The position numbers and the translations under genes are program-made. From Macrotis lagotis (taxonomy: Eukaryota; Chordata; Mammalia; Peramelemorphia; Peramelidae), in contig NC_133660.1 of the NCBI RefSeq assembly GCF_037893015.1, positions 160,884,937-160,948,936 of the forward strand: 64,000 nt of DNA. Direction: 5' to 3'. The notes under the pieces were generated by a model, which had not been told where the DNA came from, ran no database searches, and saw only the letters and a list, made by a program, of their open reading frames with translations. This document shows, piece by piece, positions 44,560 through 55,400 of this stretch; the stretch's first letter is position 1, and every line of letters starts with the position of its first letter.

Positions 44560-46660
44560 ATTTTACTTCTACTTTTTATCTCGCCTTCCTGTTCTTTAAC
44601 CTCCCTGCCTTTCAAGACTTCTTCCCTTCTATGCCCCCTTCTTTATGTTGTATATACACCCTTAACTTATTTTCTCTGATTCAAAACTCTTCTATTTCCT
44701 CCTCTTATTTCTTTCTGAATTTAAAAGGCTTCTTTACATACATACATAAATACATATTCACACATATATGTATGTGTACATATATACAAATAAACACATC
44801 TCTCTCTATATTTATATATATATTATTCCCTCTTTAGCCCATTCCTGATGAAAGTAGTCTTCCAGCTCTCCTTCCCCATCTAATTCCTCTATTTTAATTT
44901 TTTCTATCACACCTCTTTGGTTTAAAATAACTTTTTTTAATGTTTTTCCCATACTTTTTTGCTTTTAAGACTTCCATCCTACTCAGCTCTACCCTAATCT
45001 TTCCTTCCAACTACCTAATTACTAATAACAATCTTGAACACATGGTTTACATCTCTATGTATAAACAGTAAATAATTTGTATTTATTGAGCCCCTTGTAA
45101 TTAGTCTTTGATTTTTATCTTATATTTCTCTTGGATCTTGTCTGTCAAGTTTTCTATTAAGTTCAGGTCTTTTTGCAACAAAATCCTTAAAATCTGGCAA
45201 TTCATTTATGTCCATTTTCTTTCCATTCAAGATAATGCTTAACTTTGCAGGGTGTGATATTTTTGGCTGTAATCCTAGTTCTTTGACCCTTCCATACATA
45301 GTGTTCCAAGACCTTTGGTCCTTTGATGTAGCTGCTGCTACACCTTTTCAATTCTAATTGTGACTCTGCCACATTTGAATTGTTTTTTTCTTGTTACTCT
45401 TAATATTTTCTCTTTAACTTGGGGGGTTTGGGGATTTTAGCCAGGATATTCCTGTTATTTTTCCTCCAGGATCCCTTTCAGGTATGATCAATGAATTTTT
45501 TCTATTCCTAATTTCCCTCTTGTTCTAACACTTCAGGATAATTTTCTTCAATTATTTTGTATTTTTGTATCAATATTCTTTTTTTGATCATAGTTTTCAG
45601 ATAGTCTGATTATTTTTATGTTTCCTCTTCTTTATCTGATTATTTTCCTTATGAGGTGTTTCATATTCTCTTCTATTTTGTCATTCTTTATAATTTGTTT
45701 TATTATTTCTTTATAACTTGACTCCTCCTGCCCACTTCAAATTTTCAGGGAGTCATTTTCTTCCTTAAGATTCTGTATCTCCTTTACCAGTTGGTTAACT
45801 TCATAATCTTTTTTGGTTTTTTTCTGGAATTTCATTATTTTTTCTCCTTCAATCTCTCATATTTGGTTTTTGAAGTCTTTTTTTAGTTCTTCTTTGAATT
45901 CTTTTTGAGTACTCATTTGGAGTACTCTTTGGGTTGGGAAAGTCTTTTTTTTTTTTTTTTTTTTTTGCTTCAGTATCTTCCTATGAAGGTGAACTGTCCA
46001 TGGTTGGGATTATTTTCCTTTGCCTACTCCTTTTTTAATTTAAATTTTTTTCTTTTTTAGCACCTTTTATTATTATATTCACCTCTAGTCCTGAAGTGAG
46101 GACATCATCCCTCTGGCCTCATGAGCTTTGTCCTGGGTCCAACCTCTGGACTCGTTTTCCCCTCTTAAATCACAGCTGGGGCCCCTCGGCTCACTAGGCA
46201 GGAAATGATTTTTTTCCCTAAGAACCCTTCAGTGACAATAATTTTCAGCTTTTCCCTTTTGGCCTGAAAGCAAAATTGAGATCTCAGTCCCCCTATAAGG
46301 GTTCCTAGCCAGCAGCATCCACATGCCACGGTTTCTGCACTCACCATGCATGGGCTGGTTCCTTTTTGACCACAGCTACTCAGAATCCTGACTCCTTATA
46401 CTGTCTAGGAGATAAAAAGTCCTATCACTGAGGCCCATTCTATTTTCACCTTGAGGTGCTTTTTTGATTTGTGGAAAAAATCTGGAGAGCTTGGAATTTT
46501 CTGACCAATTCCTCCATCTTCCCAGTATCCTCTCTCCCCATTTATTTTCATACTCAGTTTTGTTCTGTGGTTGACATCTCTAAAAATCGGCTCATAAGAT
46601 GAGATGTGGAATTCTCCTTCTCTGGAGTTTTCATAGAATTCCTGGTTAATAGTCACAACC
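44560..46660 (-). mobile_element. HAL1-like element (third copy)
   Basis: On the minus strand: 5' region with 'gatggaggaattggtcag' (about 46525-46505), a GC-richer 5' UTR, a coiled-coil ORF1 segment (about 45900-45700), an ORF1 RNA-binding part (about 45570-45200, with degraded KKQFKC..VTIRI-like sequence) and a noncoding 3' region that again follows ORF1 directly, including 'cattcctgatgaaagtagtc' (compare 'catttctgatgagaatgaag' at 22100). A run of T at about 45944-45966 lies within it. ORF1 is broken. Confidence 0.6.
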
Positions 46661-46893
46661 ATGACAACCAGTAGATATCTTTTCCTATCCTATCATTCAA
46701 GAAGGGCCATAATGATTACCTGAAGTACCCAGATAACTCAAGGAAAAAGTTATATTTGCCTTGTTCCCTCAAATACCTTGAATTATCCAGAGACCAATCC
46801 AAGTCTTAATTTCTCTTTGTGCTGAGCAAATCTGATTTAAGTTTGGTGAGTATTTTTTCAAAAGAGTCTTAAAGAAGAGGATGGTTTTCTTTA

Positions 46894-46985
46894 CTGGAGA
46901 CATGGAAAGAAAACTAGATTTTGGAATCAAAAGGTCCATATTCAACTCCTGGGTCTGCCAGTTCCTAGTTGTGTGGCTATCATCT
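46894..46985 (+). repeat. CORE-SINE head fragment
   Basis: 'aaaactagattttggaatca', 'caactcctgggtctgccag' and 'tagttgtgtggctatcatc' form the first half of a MIR-type SINE. Confidence 0.55.
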
Positions 46986-46989
46986 CTAT

Positions 46990-47545
46990 ACAGTGATTCC
47001 CAGATTTATTTATCCAGCCCTAACTTTTTTCCTAGACTTGAGTCTGAAATTTCCAGCTGCTTATTAGATGTTTTGAATTGGATGTTTAGGAGACATCTTA
47101 AATTCAACATGTCCAAAGCAAAACTATTTGTTCCCCATTAGTCTTCTCCCTATTACTTTGAAGAGTGCCACCATTTTATCACCCAGAACAGATATGAAGC
47201 TCAATTGCTCTTTATTCTTTCTCACCTCCCCCATTCTCCCATATCCAATCTGTTGCCACATCCTGTTTTTCTTTGTTTTTTTTTTAAATTTTATTTATTT
47301 AAGGCAATGGGGTAAAGTTCAACTTGCCTTTATACTTGGAACTCTTTCTCTTCTTATTTTCACCTCCAAACTTCCCTATCTTCACGTCTCAGGTAAAACT
47401 CCTACTTTTACAAGAAACCTTTCCCGCTCCCCCTTAAAGCTAACACCTTTCCTTTGTTGATCATCTTAAATTTGCCCAGTATAGACCTTGTTTATACACA
47501 GTTATTTGCATGTTTTTTCCCTTTTCTCCCCCTTCCAGAAAGATA
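46990..47545 (+). mobile_element. L2-like LINE 3' part
   Basis: 'cttaaattcaacatgtcca', 'ccatattcaatctgttgcc'-like sequence, 'catcctgtttttctttg', and after a small SINE scrap (about 47280-47325) 'cacctccaaacttccctatc', 'ggtaaaactcctacttttac' fit an L2 ORF end and tail. Identification is by eye. Confidence 0.5.
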
Positions 47546-48260
47546 TTTCATATAATGAGTATTTTTTAAGGAAAAGAAGAAAAAGAGGTAGAGAAAAGAC
47601 AATTAGCAAAATCTGATCAATACATTAAAAAATTTGAAAAAATATTCAAAGTTCCATCCTTATAAACCTCCTACATCTGCAAAGGAGTTGGGGGATTCAT
47701 CCATGAATGTTTTTTTTCCTGATTGTATCCATTTATATTGTGGCAGTCATTGTGTATATTATTCTCCTGGCTCTGCCTGCTTCACTCTGTATCAATTCAT
47801 GCAAATCTTTCTATGCTTCCCTATAATCACAGTAATATTCTATTACATTAATATATTACAGTTTGTTTAGGTTTAGTTATTTCCCAATTAATAGATATCT
47901 ACTTTATTTTCAGTTCTTTGCTACCATGCTGCTATAAACATTTTGATGAATCTATCGTGACTTTCTTTTTATCAGTGACTTCCTTGGGACATACATATGC
48001 CTGGTAGTGGAATCACTGGGCAAAAGAGTTTGGACATTTTAGTTTATTTGATGAATTCCAAATTGCTTTACAAATTGGTCATAATAAATCACAGTTCTAT
48101 CAGCAATACCCTTGTGTGCTTATCTTCCCATAATCCCCCCCATACATATCTTTTGTCATTATTAACAATTGCTGAGTGGGAGATAAAATCTCAAGACTGT
48201 TTTGATTTGATTTCTTCTTATTTATGTTGAACATTCTTTCATCTAATTTTTTTAGAACAA
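47546..48260 (-). mobile_element. Older L1 3' end
   Basis: 'attctcctggctctgcctgct', 'caattcatgcaaatctttct', 'atttcccaattaatagatat' and 'gcctggtagtggaatcact' are reverse-complement ORF2/3' UTR motifs of an older L1 subfamily. Confidence 0.7.
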
Positions 48261-50494
48261 GAAGATTTTGTAATATGGATGGATATTATGAATGGCAAAT
48301 AATACAAATATAGTTAGTTTTTTTGGAGAAAATTTACCTCCGTAATGGGACCCTTTGGAAATACTCTTGTTTAACCATATTACTGGATAAAAATAATGCC
48401 ACTTAAAACACAAACATTCTGCTCTTCAAGATACATTTGGAGAGAGGAAGACAGTACTTTACTTTTAAAAAAAAATGACCTCATGTTAAAGCTTGGTCAT
48501 TTAAGTTTAAACAACATAAAATGAACTCACAATACATAGTTCTGATAATAGCTATAGTAGATTCATGGTGTGTTTGTGTTTTGAGAGCTAACTCACCCTC
48601 CTGGGATGGCAGTTGTATCACAGTCTAACTTGAGTTCTCGGCAGTCAGGACTGGAGAAGAATGTCAAACATGTTTTACAAATCATTTAAGTTGCCAGTGT
48701 TTCCTTTAAGTATATGAAGAAACAGTTAACAAAAGAAAGACTTAGCAGTTATTCTCACTTTTGAGCAAATATTTTTTATTTCTATTTCTGATTTATGTAC
48801 TTGTCAAATTCATACACCTACAGTACAAAGTCTACTAACCTGTCACAAAGCATCAAAGCACAATTTTCCTATAATTTCTTAGGCAACTGCATTTTTCAGA
48901 TTTTAATACTTATTCTTTTATATACATAAAAGAATATCATGTCAGCAGTTATTAAATATAAGAAATATAAATGGAACAACTGTATTCTAAAAATGCAGAT
49001 GCTTATAACAACCATGTTTCTGGGGGAATTTTTGGAAATGAAAGAAAGCAAATAAATTCACCTGTAGGAAATGTGGTTTAAGTCTTTGGATTAAACAATA
49101 AACACTATAACCCCTCCAATGCCAAATTTTCATCAGAGAAAGCTGCTCATTATTGAATTTCCAGAAAATTCCCCTTTTCTACCATGGGACCTTAAAAACC
49201 CTATTCCAAACATCTGAAGATTTATAGCTATGAGGATGCCAATAGTCGCGATTGGCAGTCAGAAGAGAAAGAATGTCTGTAGATATATCTTACAGCATAG
49301 CATCTTTAGCTATCAGTTGATCAGTAAAAACCATTGGTGTACTAGAAGTACTATTAGAGGAGTATTGAAAACATTACCTGCCTGTTTGTGAGAGGACTTT
49401 CATGGCTAGGAAATTTTCTAACTAGAACATAAATTCCAGGACGTATCTTTTTTCTATTTTCAATGTTTTCAACTTTAAAAAATTCTACATGTAGAATTGA
49501 TGAATTCCAAATTGTTATAGTCACAATAGAAGTTGAGTACACATGCACACACCATCAAGACAATGCTATTGGTTCAATAGTATTCCGAGAGGCTAGAAAA
49601 CTTGTTAACTTTGAAAACCTTAGCAAAATAACTACATTTGTTTATAAACCATCTCTAAGTCCATAGACTCTTTTTTCCTTCTACTTTTTCTTCTCTTCTT
49701 CCTCCTCTTCTTCCTCCTGTTCCTTCTCATATTACAATTGGAGAATTTCACAATGAGCCTTAAGCATTGGTAGTGTCAAAAATTAGTGACCAAAAATTGT
49801 TAATAATTGTCACTCCCTCTGGATAGTTCTAGTAATGTCAGAATGCTACAATGCCCTGCAATTCCAACTCTTGGAGGGAATTTATGTTGAATTAAATCCC
49901 CTCCCTTGGGGTCTCCTATAAAGACAGCTTGAGCCAAATCAGCTGCCAAACTAATTTATGATGTTCTTGCATTCCCTATTAGGCTTCATAGAGCTTGAAG
50001 GACAAAAACAGTAAAAAAAAAAAAGTGGCTTTCTTGATTGGATTGTTGAGAGATGCTGGCATCTTGTGAGTGGGTTTTGGGACCTCATATCTCCTTTCCC
50101 TTTTTTCTTTTTTTTTCAAATCAATAAAATTTATTTTATAAAGGTAGAAAAAATAATAGCAAAAGTCATCTGGATGGACAAAAGGTCAAATATATCGAGG
50201 GAATCAATAAAAATCTCAATACATATTCTCAAACTTTTATTACAAAGTGGTAATTATCAGAACAATATGATTCCCTTTTTTTCTTAAAAGAATAAGAAAC
50301 CACAAGCCTCTTGTTAAGACATACTCCAGGGTGTAAAGTTTTTGCCCCTGTTATCTGAACCAATCTACTCCTTCAAATGGAGTTTATTTTAAGACATTGT
50401 CTTTTTTTTTTTTATTGCATTTATGGCATGGCCCAGTCATGAGCATTGAATAATTCTCCAACTATTTTAAATATTAGTTATTTTTTTTAAAAGA
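48261..50494. other. Single-copy-looking stretch, no gene recognised
   Basis: About 2.2 kb with few recognisable repeats, which is unusual here. It contains a pyrimidine-rich tract at 49676-49732. Small frames (49354-49548, 49463-49666, 50066-50287) lack coding character or splice context. The last has a decayed LINE-like look (VEKIIAKVIWMDK). Confidence 0.4.
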
Positions 50495-50880
50495 AACACT
50501 TTGCTATATCAGTTCATGTAAGTCTTTCTATGCTTCTCTGTAATCACAGTGATATTCTATTATATTGATGTATTACAGCTTGTTTAGGTTAAGTTTAGGT
50601 TTAGTAATTTACTAATTAATAGAAAGAATTGAGTAGTTTGAACAAAGACCAAAGTCTATTATCTCTAATTTAAAAAAAGTTATCTTATGTAATCTTGCTG
50701 TCTCTTATACTTAATTTTTTCCTTAAGAATATAATTTCTCTCTTAACACATTCAATTCAGATCAGTGTATATCATGGAAACATGTTAAAGACCATTAGAC
50801 TGTCTTCTGTGAGGGGTGGGGGAGGGAAGTGAGATTGGGAGAAAGTTGTAAAATTTAAAAATAAATTTAAAAAAGAATTA
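50495..50880. mobile_element. L1 fragments in opposite orientations
   Basis: 50495-50625 is a minus L1 fragment ('cagttcatgtaagtctttct', 'gtgatattctattatattga'). 50630-50880 is a plus L1 3' UTR ('gaacaaagaccaaagtcta', 'gtgaggggtgggggaggga', A-rich end). Confidence 0.65.
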
Positions 50881-51053
50881 TGCAATAATATGAAAACATA
50901 AAAAATAAAGTATTGGGGGAAAGTAAAAGAAGTACTTTGTAATCAAAGCTATACAAGTTTTTCTGTTGCTTTGTTAAATCACCTCCCCAAAATTTTATGA
51001 ATTTTACAGTTAGCTTGATGATATTCCTTTATTATTATTCTCTTGGATTTTTG

Positions 51054-51105
51054 TCATTATATAGATGTGCTGTTGATATTATCATTATATAGATGTGCTG
51101 TTGAT
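51054..51105. repeat. 24-bp direct repeat, two copies
   Basis: Identical units start at 51054 and 51082 (each 'tcattatatagatgtg...' through 'ctgttgat') with a 4-bp spacer. No element is recognised around them. Confidence 0.85.
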
Positions 51106-51193
51106 TTTCATTGGTTAATTTAGTAGCCCAAGACTTTATTGAAGATATTGTCTCAATATATTTACTTATTCCTCAGGATTTTCTAACATTCTT

Positions 51194-51339
51194 TCTTTAT
51201 TTTTTTGCAAGGCAATGGGGTTAAGTGACTTGCCCAAGGTCACACAGCTAGATTAATTAAGTGTCCGAGGTCGGATTTGAACTCAGGTCCTCTTGACTCC
51301 GGGGCCGGTGCTCTATCCACTGAACCACCTAGCTGCCCC
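51194..51339 (-). mobile_element. WSINE-like SINE
   Basis: Minus copy, GC-rich relative to others ('gtgtccgaggtcggatttg', 'ctccggggccggtgctc'), suggesting retained CpG sites and a younger age. Confidence 0.9.
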
Positions 51340-51364
51340 AATCACCAGCAATATAATGCAATAT

Positions 51365-51520
51365 AAATAGTAATCTCAGGGTTTGATTTGGATTCAAGCC
51401 TGCCATGACTCAGTGATGTGAGGAAATCAACTTCTCTGGGATTCAGTTTCCTTATCTGTAATAGGAAGAGGATGAAATGGAAAGTTTCTAAGATTCCTTT
51501 CAATTCTAAACCTGGGATCC
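51365..51520 (+). repeat. MIR-like SINE
   Basis: 'gggattcagtttccttatctg' and 'tctaagattcctttcaattc' mark the core and 3' part. Confidence 0.6.
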
Positions 51521-51939
51521 TACCCGCCTCAAGAATAGCTCTATGTGTACCCTTACCCTCAAAATGGAATCCCCTATTTTAGGGCAGTTCTTACTGTTAG
51601 TATCAGAAATCTGTCTTTGTTTACCACACATCCCTCCTGTCTTAAAAAAACAAACTACTAAATAAAAGAACAAATACAAAGTCATCAATTAAGATTGAAC
51701 CTTTCTTATTTAAATAGCCCCTTTGAGGAAAAACCTACCTGAGCGCACACAAACTGGCTAAAGCCGAAGCTGTTTCTGGGGCTACGTGTACCCTTTGGAT
51801 TTTCAAGGTGGCTAGTGTGCTTAGGTAGAGCTCCCTAAGATAGCTCAGGTAGTTGAGAGCATCCAACCGGAATGAAGGAAGGAAGGAATGATCTTTCTCC
51901 TATCCCTAGAAACTTCCCAGTTGCTGCCTGCCTTGCTTA

Positions 51940-52400
51940 TTCTGGGCTCAATCACGCGCTAGTGGAGAACAGTCTTGGGGTACAGGTAGAGCGCTAACTC
52001 CGCCTTTCTCTCCCTCTGGTCCCTCTCCATCCCTGCCCCGCGGGCTCAGAGCTCTCTTGTGACGTAGGAGTGACCCCCAGACCCAGAGGGGCCGCGGGAG
52101 GGGTGGGGATACAGAGGGCGGGCCTGAAATCCCTGTCTGCGCACCTTTCCCGCAGGGTGGCACAACTGCTGAGCGCGGACCTCCCTCGCCCCCAAGGGCT
52201 TCCCAAGGTGCTGAAGGCTGGCTTGGGGGCGCGAGCCCGAGCCCGAGTTCACCCGGAGAGGATGAAGCGGTTTTTCGTTATGTTCCTCCTGCTCGGGATC
52301 CTTCTGACAACGGACTTCTCAGGTAGGGGACACCGTTGAGACTGACCTGTCCCCCTTACCGCCTCTTCTCTCTCACACCGCGTCCCCCAAAAAAAGAGAG
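51940..52400 (+). promoter_or_regulatory. CpG-island promoter of the SPINK2-like gene
   Basis: This is the only clearly GC-rich, CpG-rich patch in the window: 'cgcggac', 'ggcgcgagcccgagcccgag', 'ggccgcgggaggggtgggg'. It surrounds exon 1. A GC-box-like gggcgggc lies at 52116-52123 and a CRE-like TGACGTAG at 52060-52067; no TATA box is evident. A frame upstream of the ATG is open and in phase, but it has no earlier ATG, so 52262 is the first in-frame start. The transcription start site cannot be fixed by sequence alone. Confidence 0.7.
52262..52322 (+). CDS. SPINK2: SPINK2-like exon 1 (signal peptide)
   Basis: It encodes residues 1-20 plus the first base of codon 21. The start has A at -3. The donor is G|gtaggg at 52323. 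The hydrophobic run [10 protein letters not shown] follows Lys-Arg, as in a classical signal peptide. Confidence 0.85.
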
Positions 52401-55400
52401 TGGGGAAGAAAACAAATTTAAGGCATTCCTGTTCACTGAACATCTTTAGGGGAAAAGGTACCGGGGCTGGGCAAGGTGATTAGGTAAAGGAAAGAAGGTA
52501 CTTCGCTTAGGTTGACCTTATTTCTTCATCCTTGAAAATAGGGGCGGTTGGATTAAATCTCAGGCAAAAATCCAGTAATTTGGGGTTGTATGTCTCCTTT
52601 AACAAGGAGAAATGAAATAAATGGCTTCCCTGGGTCACCACCAAGCCAAAATGTGTCCAGGCTAGACTCGAACTAGATTTTAAGGGCTCTCTCTCTCCAC
52701 CAAAGTCATGCTCTCAGACTCCCAAGTTGCAGAGATGGAGATTTGAATGGGTTGAGGAAGTTTGAGTTCCCTACCCTGATAAATTCAGAGGTCCACTTCA
52801 TCTCGTGATATGGTAGAGAACCTTCTCTGTTACTTTTTGGACAATAAAGACCTGGTCCTGCTTGGGGGACGGGGCAATGGGGGAAGAGTCAAGAGTCAAG
52901 CCAAGCACCTACTTAGGAGGCTACTAAATGGCTTCATTTCACCTTCAATTAATTCCTCTACTTCCTCTGTGTGAGAGTTTTAATCTCTGCTGTTAAATGT
53001 AGTCACCTGATCTCTGTTATTTAGACCAGCTGGGAAATGGAGGTTTTTCTGGAAATAAAGATCAGGAATTGTGCTTTTTGATAACAACGGTGATCCTACC
53101 ATATATGGATAAATTCTCAGTACTTTAAAGTTGAAGAACTTTTACAGTAACAATATTTATAAGACACTTTAGGATTTCTATAGTATTTCCAACAGACATC
53201 CATTCTTTGCCTGAATGCTTCCATCAAGAACTCACCAGTCCATTCCGCTCTAGGATAACTGTTAGGAAAATTTTCCTTATATTAAGGGACTCTAAAATCT
53301 TTGCCCCCTCACCCAAGACTTAGGGATCTGCCTTCTGAGATGAAGCTCTTTAGATCTAATAATCCCACTTCAGCGTCATAGCCCTTAGAAAACATGAAAA
53401 TAGACATTATATCCCCATTGTGTCTTTTCTTCTCCAGGCTGAAAATCCAAAGTTCCTTCAACTAAACTTCATGAACTTGATATTAAGGTTTTTCCTTAAA
53501 CAGGTGTCTTTCCTCTGGATGCTTTTTATTTTCATTTTATTAACATCTTTTGTAAAATGTGGTTTTAAAAAACTTTTTAGATGTAATCTGATCAGTACAA
53601 AGCCAATCCTCATAGTTGCCTACTTTGTGCAAACAGTTGTTACTATCATTTCCTTAGTCATGTCTTTTCATTTATTGTTTTTATTAAGCTTAGGTTTAAC
53701 TTGTGTCATTATTTATTCAAACACAAAATTAGAATTAAAGGGAATCCTAACCAGACCAAATTTTAAAGAGCTTCTAGCTGATAGGTTATAGAGGTTAGGT
53801 AAAGTTGGATAACTTTTTTCAGTCTTTCAATTCAAAGCTGTGGAGTATGAGAATGTTAGCATAAATAAACTTCAAGAAACCAAGACTGCTCAACACATTT
53901 AAAAGGGTTCCTAACAATAGAGATAAATGGTCTTCCTGCCTGGGAAGTGCAAAGAGCAGCCAAATTACAAAACAGACTGGAGAGAGGCAAGTATGTTTTA
54001 TTTTTTTATGTTTTTTTGCAAGGCAAATGGGGTTAAGTGGCTTGCCCAAGGCCACACAGCTAGGTAATTATTAAGTGTCTGAGACCAGATTTGAACCCAG
54101 GTACTCCTGACTCCAGGGCTGGTGCTTTATCCACTATGCCACCTAGCTGCCCCGGGTATGTGTGTTTTAAAAGGATGGATGAGAACCTAAGTCCTAAAAC
54201 TGGATAAATCTGAAAATGAAAGCATTGATGAAAGATTACTTTATAATAACTTATTTAAGGAATGCTTATGAAACAATGCATTTCCATTTCTTTTAGTGGC
54301 TTCTGCCTATAATTACTATGATGATGACATGGGCTCAGCAACAGTAGTAAGTATTGCTTCCATTTTTTGTTAAAAGTGTTACTAATTTCAATAGGTCTGG
54401 ATCTAAAAACAGTTTTTGACACAAGTTGTCTTGCTAGGCAGGATATAGGTAAAAATAAGCATATGAATTCCATTAAAAACTACATTTTGAAGGTCTAAGG
54501 AATGATTTTATTTTGTCAGTTTTCAAACACACTAATGTCTTTGTATCACATAATGAGATAGACTGAATCTCAAGTTGGAAGAGAATTTAGAAATCATTTT
54601 CTTCAGTCATTTCAATTGTATCTGATTTTATGACCCCATTTTAGGGTTTTCTTGGCAAAGATATTAGAGTGTTTTGCTGCTTTCTCCAGCTCATTTTACA
54701 GAGAAGGAAACTGAGGCAAACAAGGTTAAATGACTGCCAGGATCACCCACCTGGAAAGTGTCTGAGTCTGGATTTGAACTTAGGTTTTCCTGATTACATA
54801 CCCAGTGCTCTATCCATTGTGTCATCTAGCTGACCCTTAGAAATCATGCAAGTATGATTATTTACAAGTATGATACAGGTTTTTTTTTTTTAAACTGGAT
54901 ATGTGGTTTCATTAGTCTGTCATAAGCATCTACTAAGTTCCAGCTAGGTGCCACATTGGATAGAGCACCAGCTATGGAGCCAGGAGGGTCCGAGTATAAA
55001 TCTGATCTCAGATACTGATTCACTATGTGACCCTGACTAAGTCACTTAACTCCAATTGCCTACACACATACACAAACACTCATAGAACCCATTGACATAC
55101 AGTGATGACACTGTGCTAAGTTTTGGGGGATGCAAAGAAAGGCAAAAAATAGTTTTTTTCCTCAAGGAGTTTACAATCCAAAAGAAGAGACAACATACAA
55201 AAGGAAGAAGAAGAGCAAGGGAGTAGGGGTTCTTGATAGGCAAGAATGATGGACAAGTCCAGAGAAGTACAACTAGATGGTAAATTAAGAGATTCCCAAC
55301 CTGGGCTCCCTCCCTAAATGGAGGTTATGATAAGAGAGGTTGTCTCTTCTCTCTAATCCGAGGGGAGTTGGGAATGGGGCAGTGAGGGCAGTGGTGGCAT

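Noticed and set aside
52070..52339. 89-codon frame overlapping exon 1 with a possible longer N-terminus
   Set aside because: The upstream part has no in-frame ATG (it opens with GTG), is Arg/Pro/Gly-rich from the CpG island, and would bury the signal peptide. It also reads past the exon 1 donor.
53420..53791. 123-codon hydrophobic plus-strand frame in intron 1
   Set aside because: It starts within an apparent old dispersed repeat, is dominated by Leu/Phe/Ile from T-rich DNA, and has no own promoter or family resemblance.
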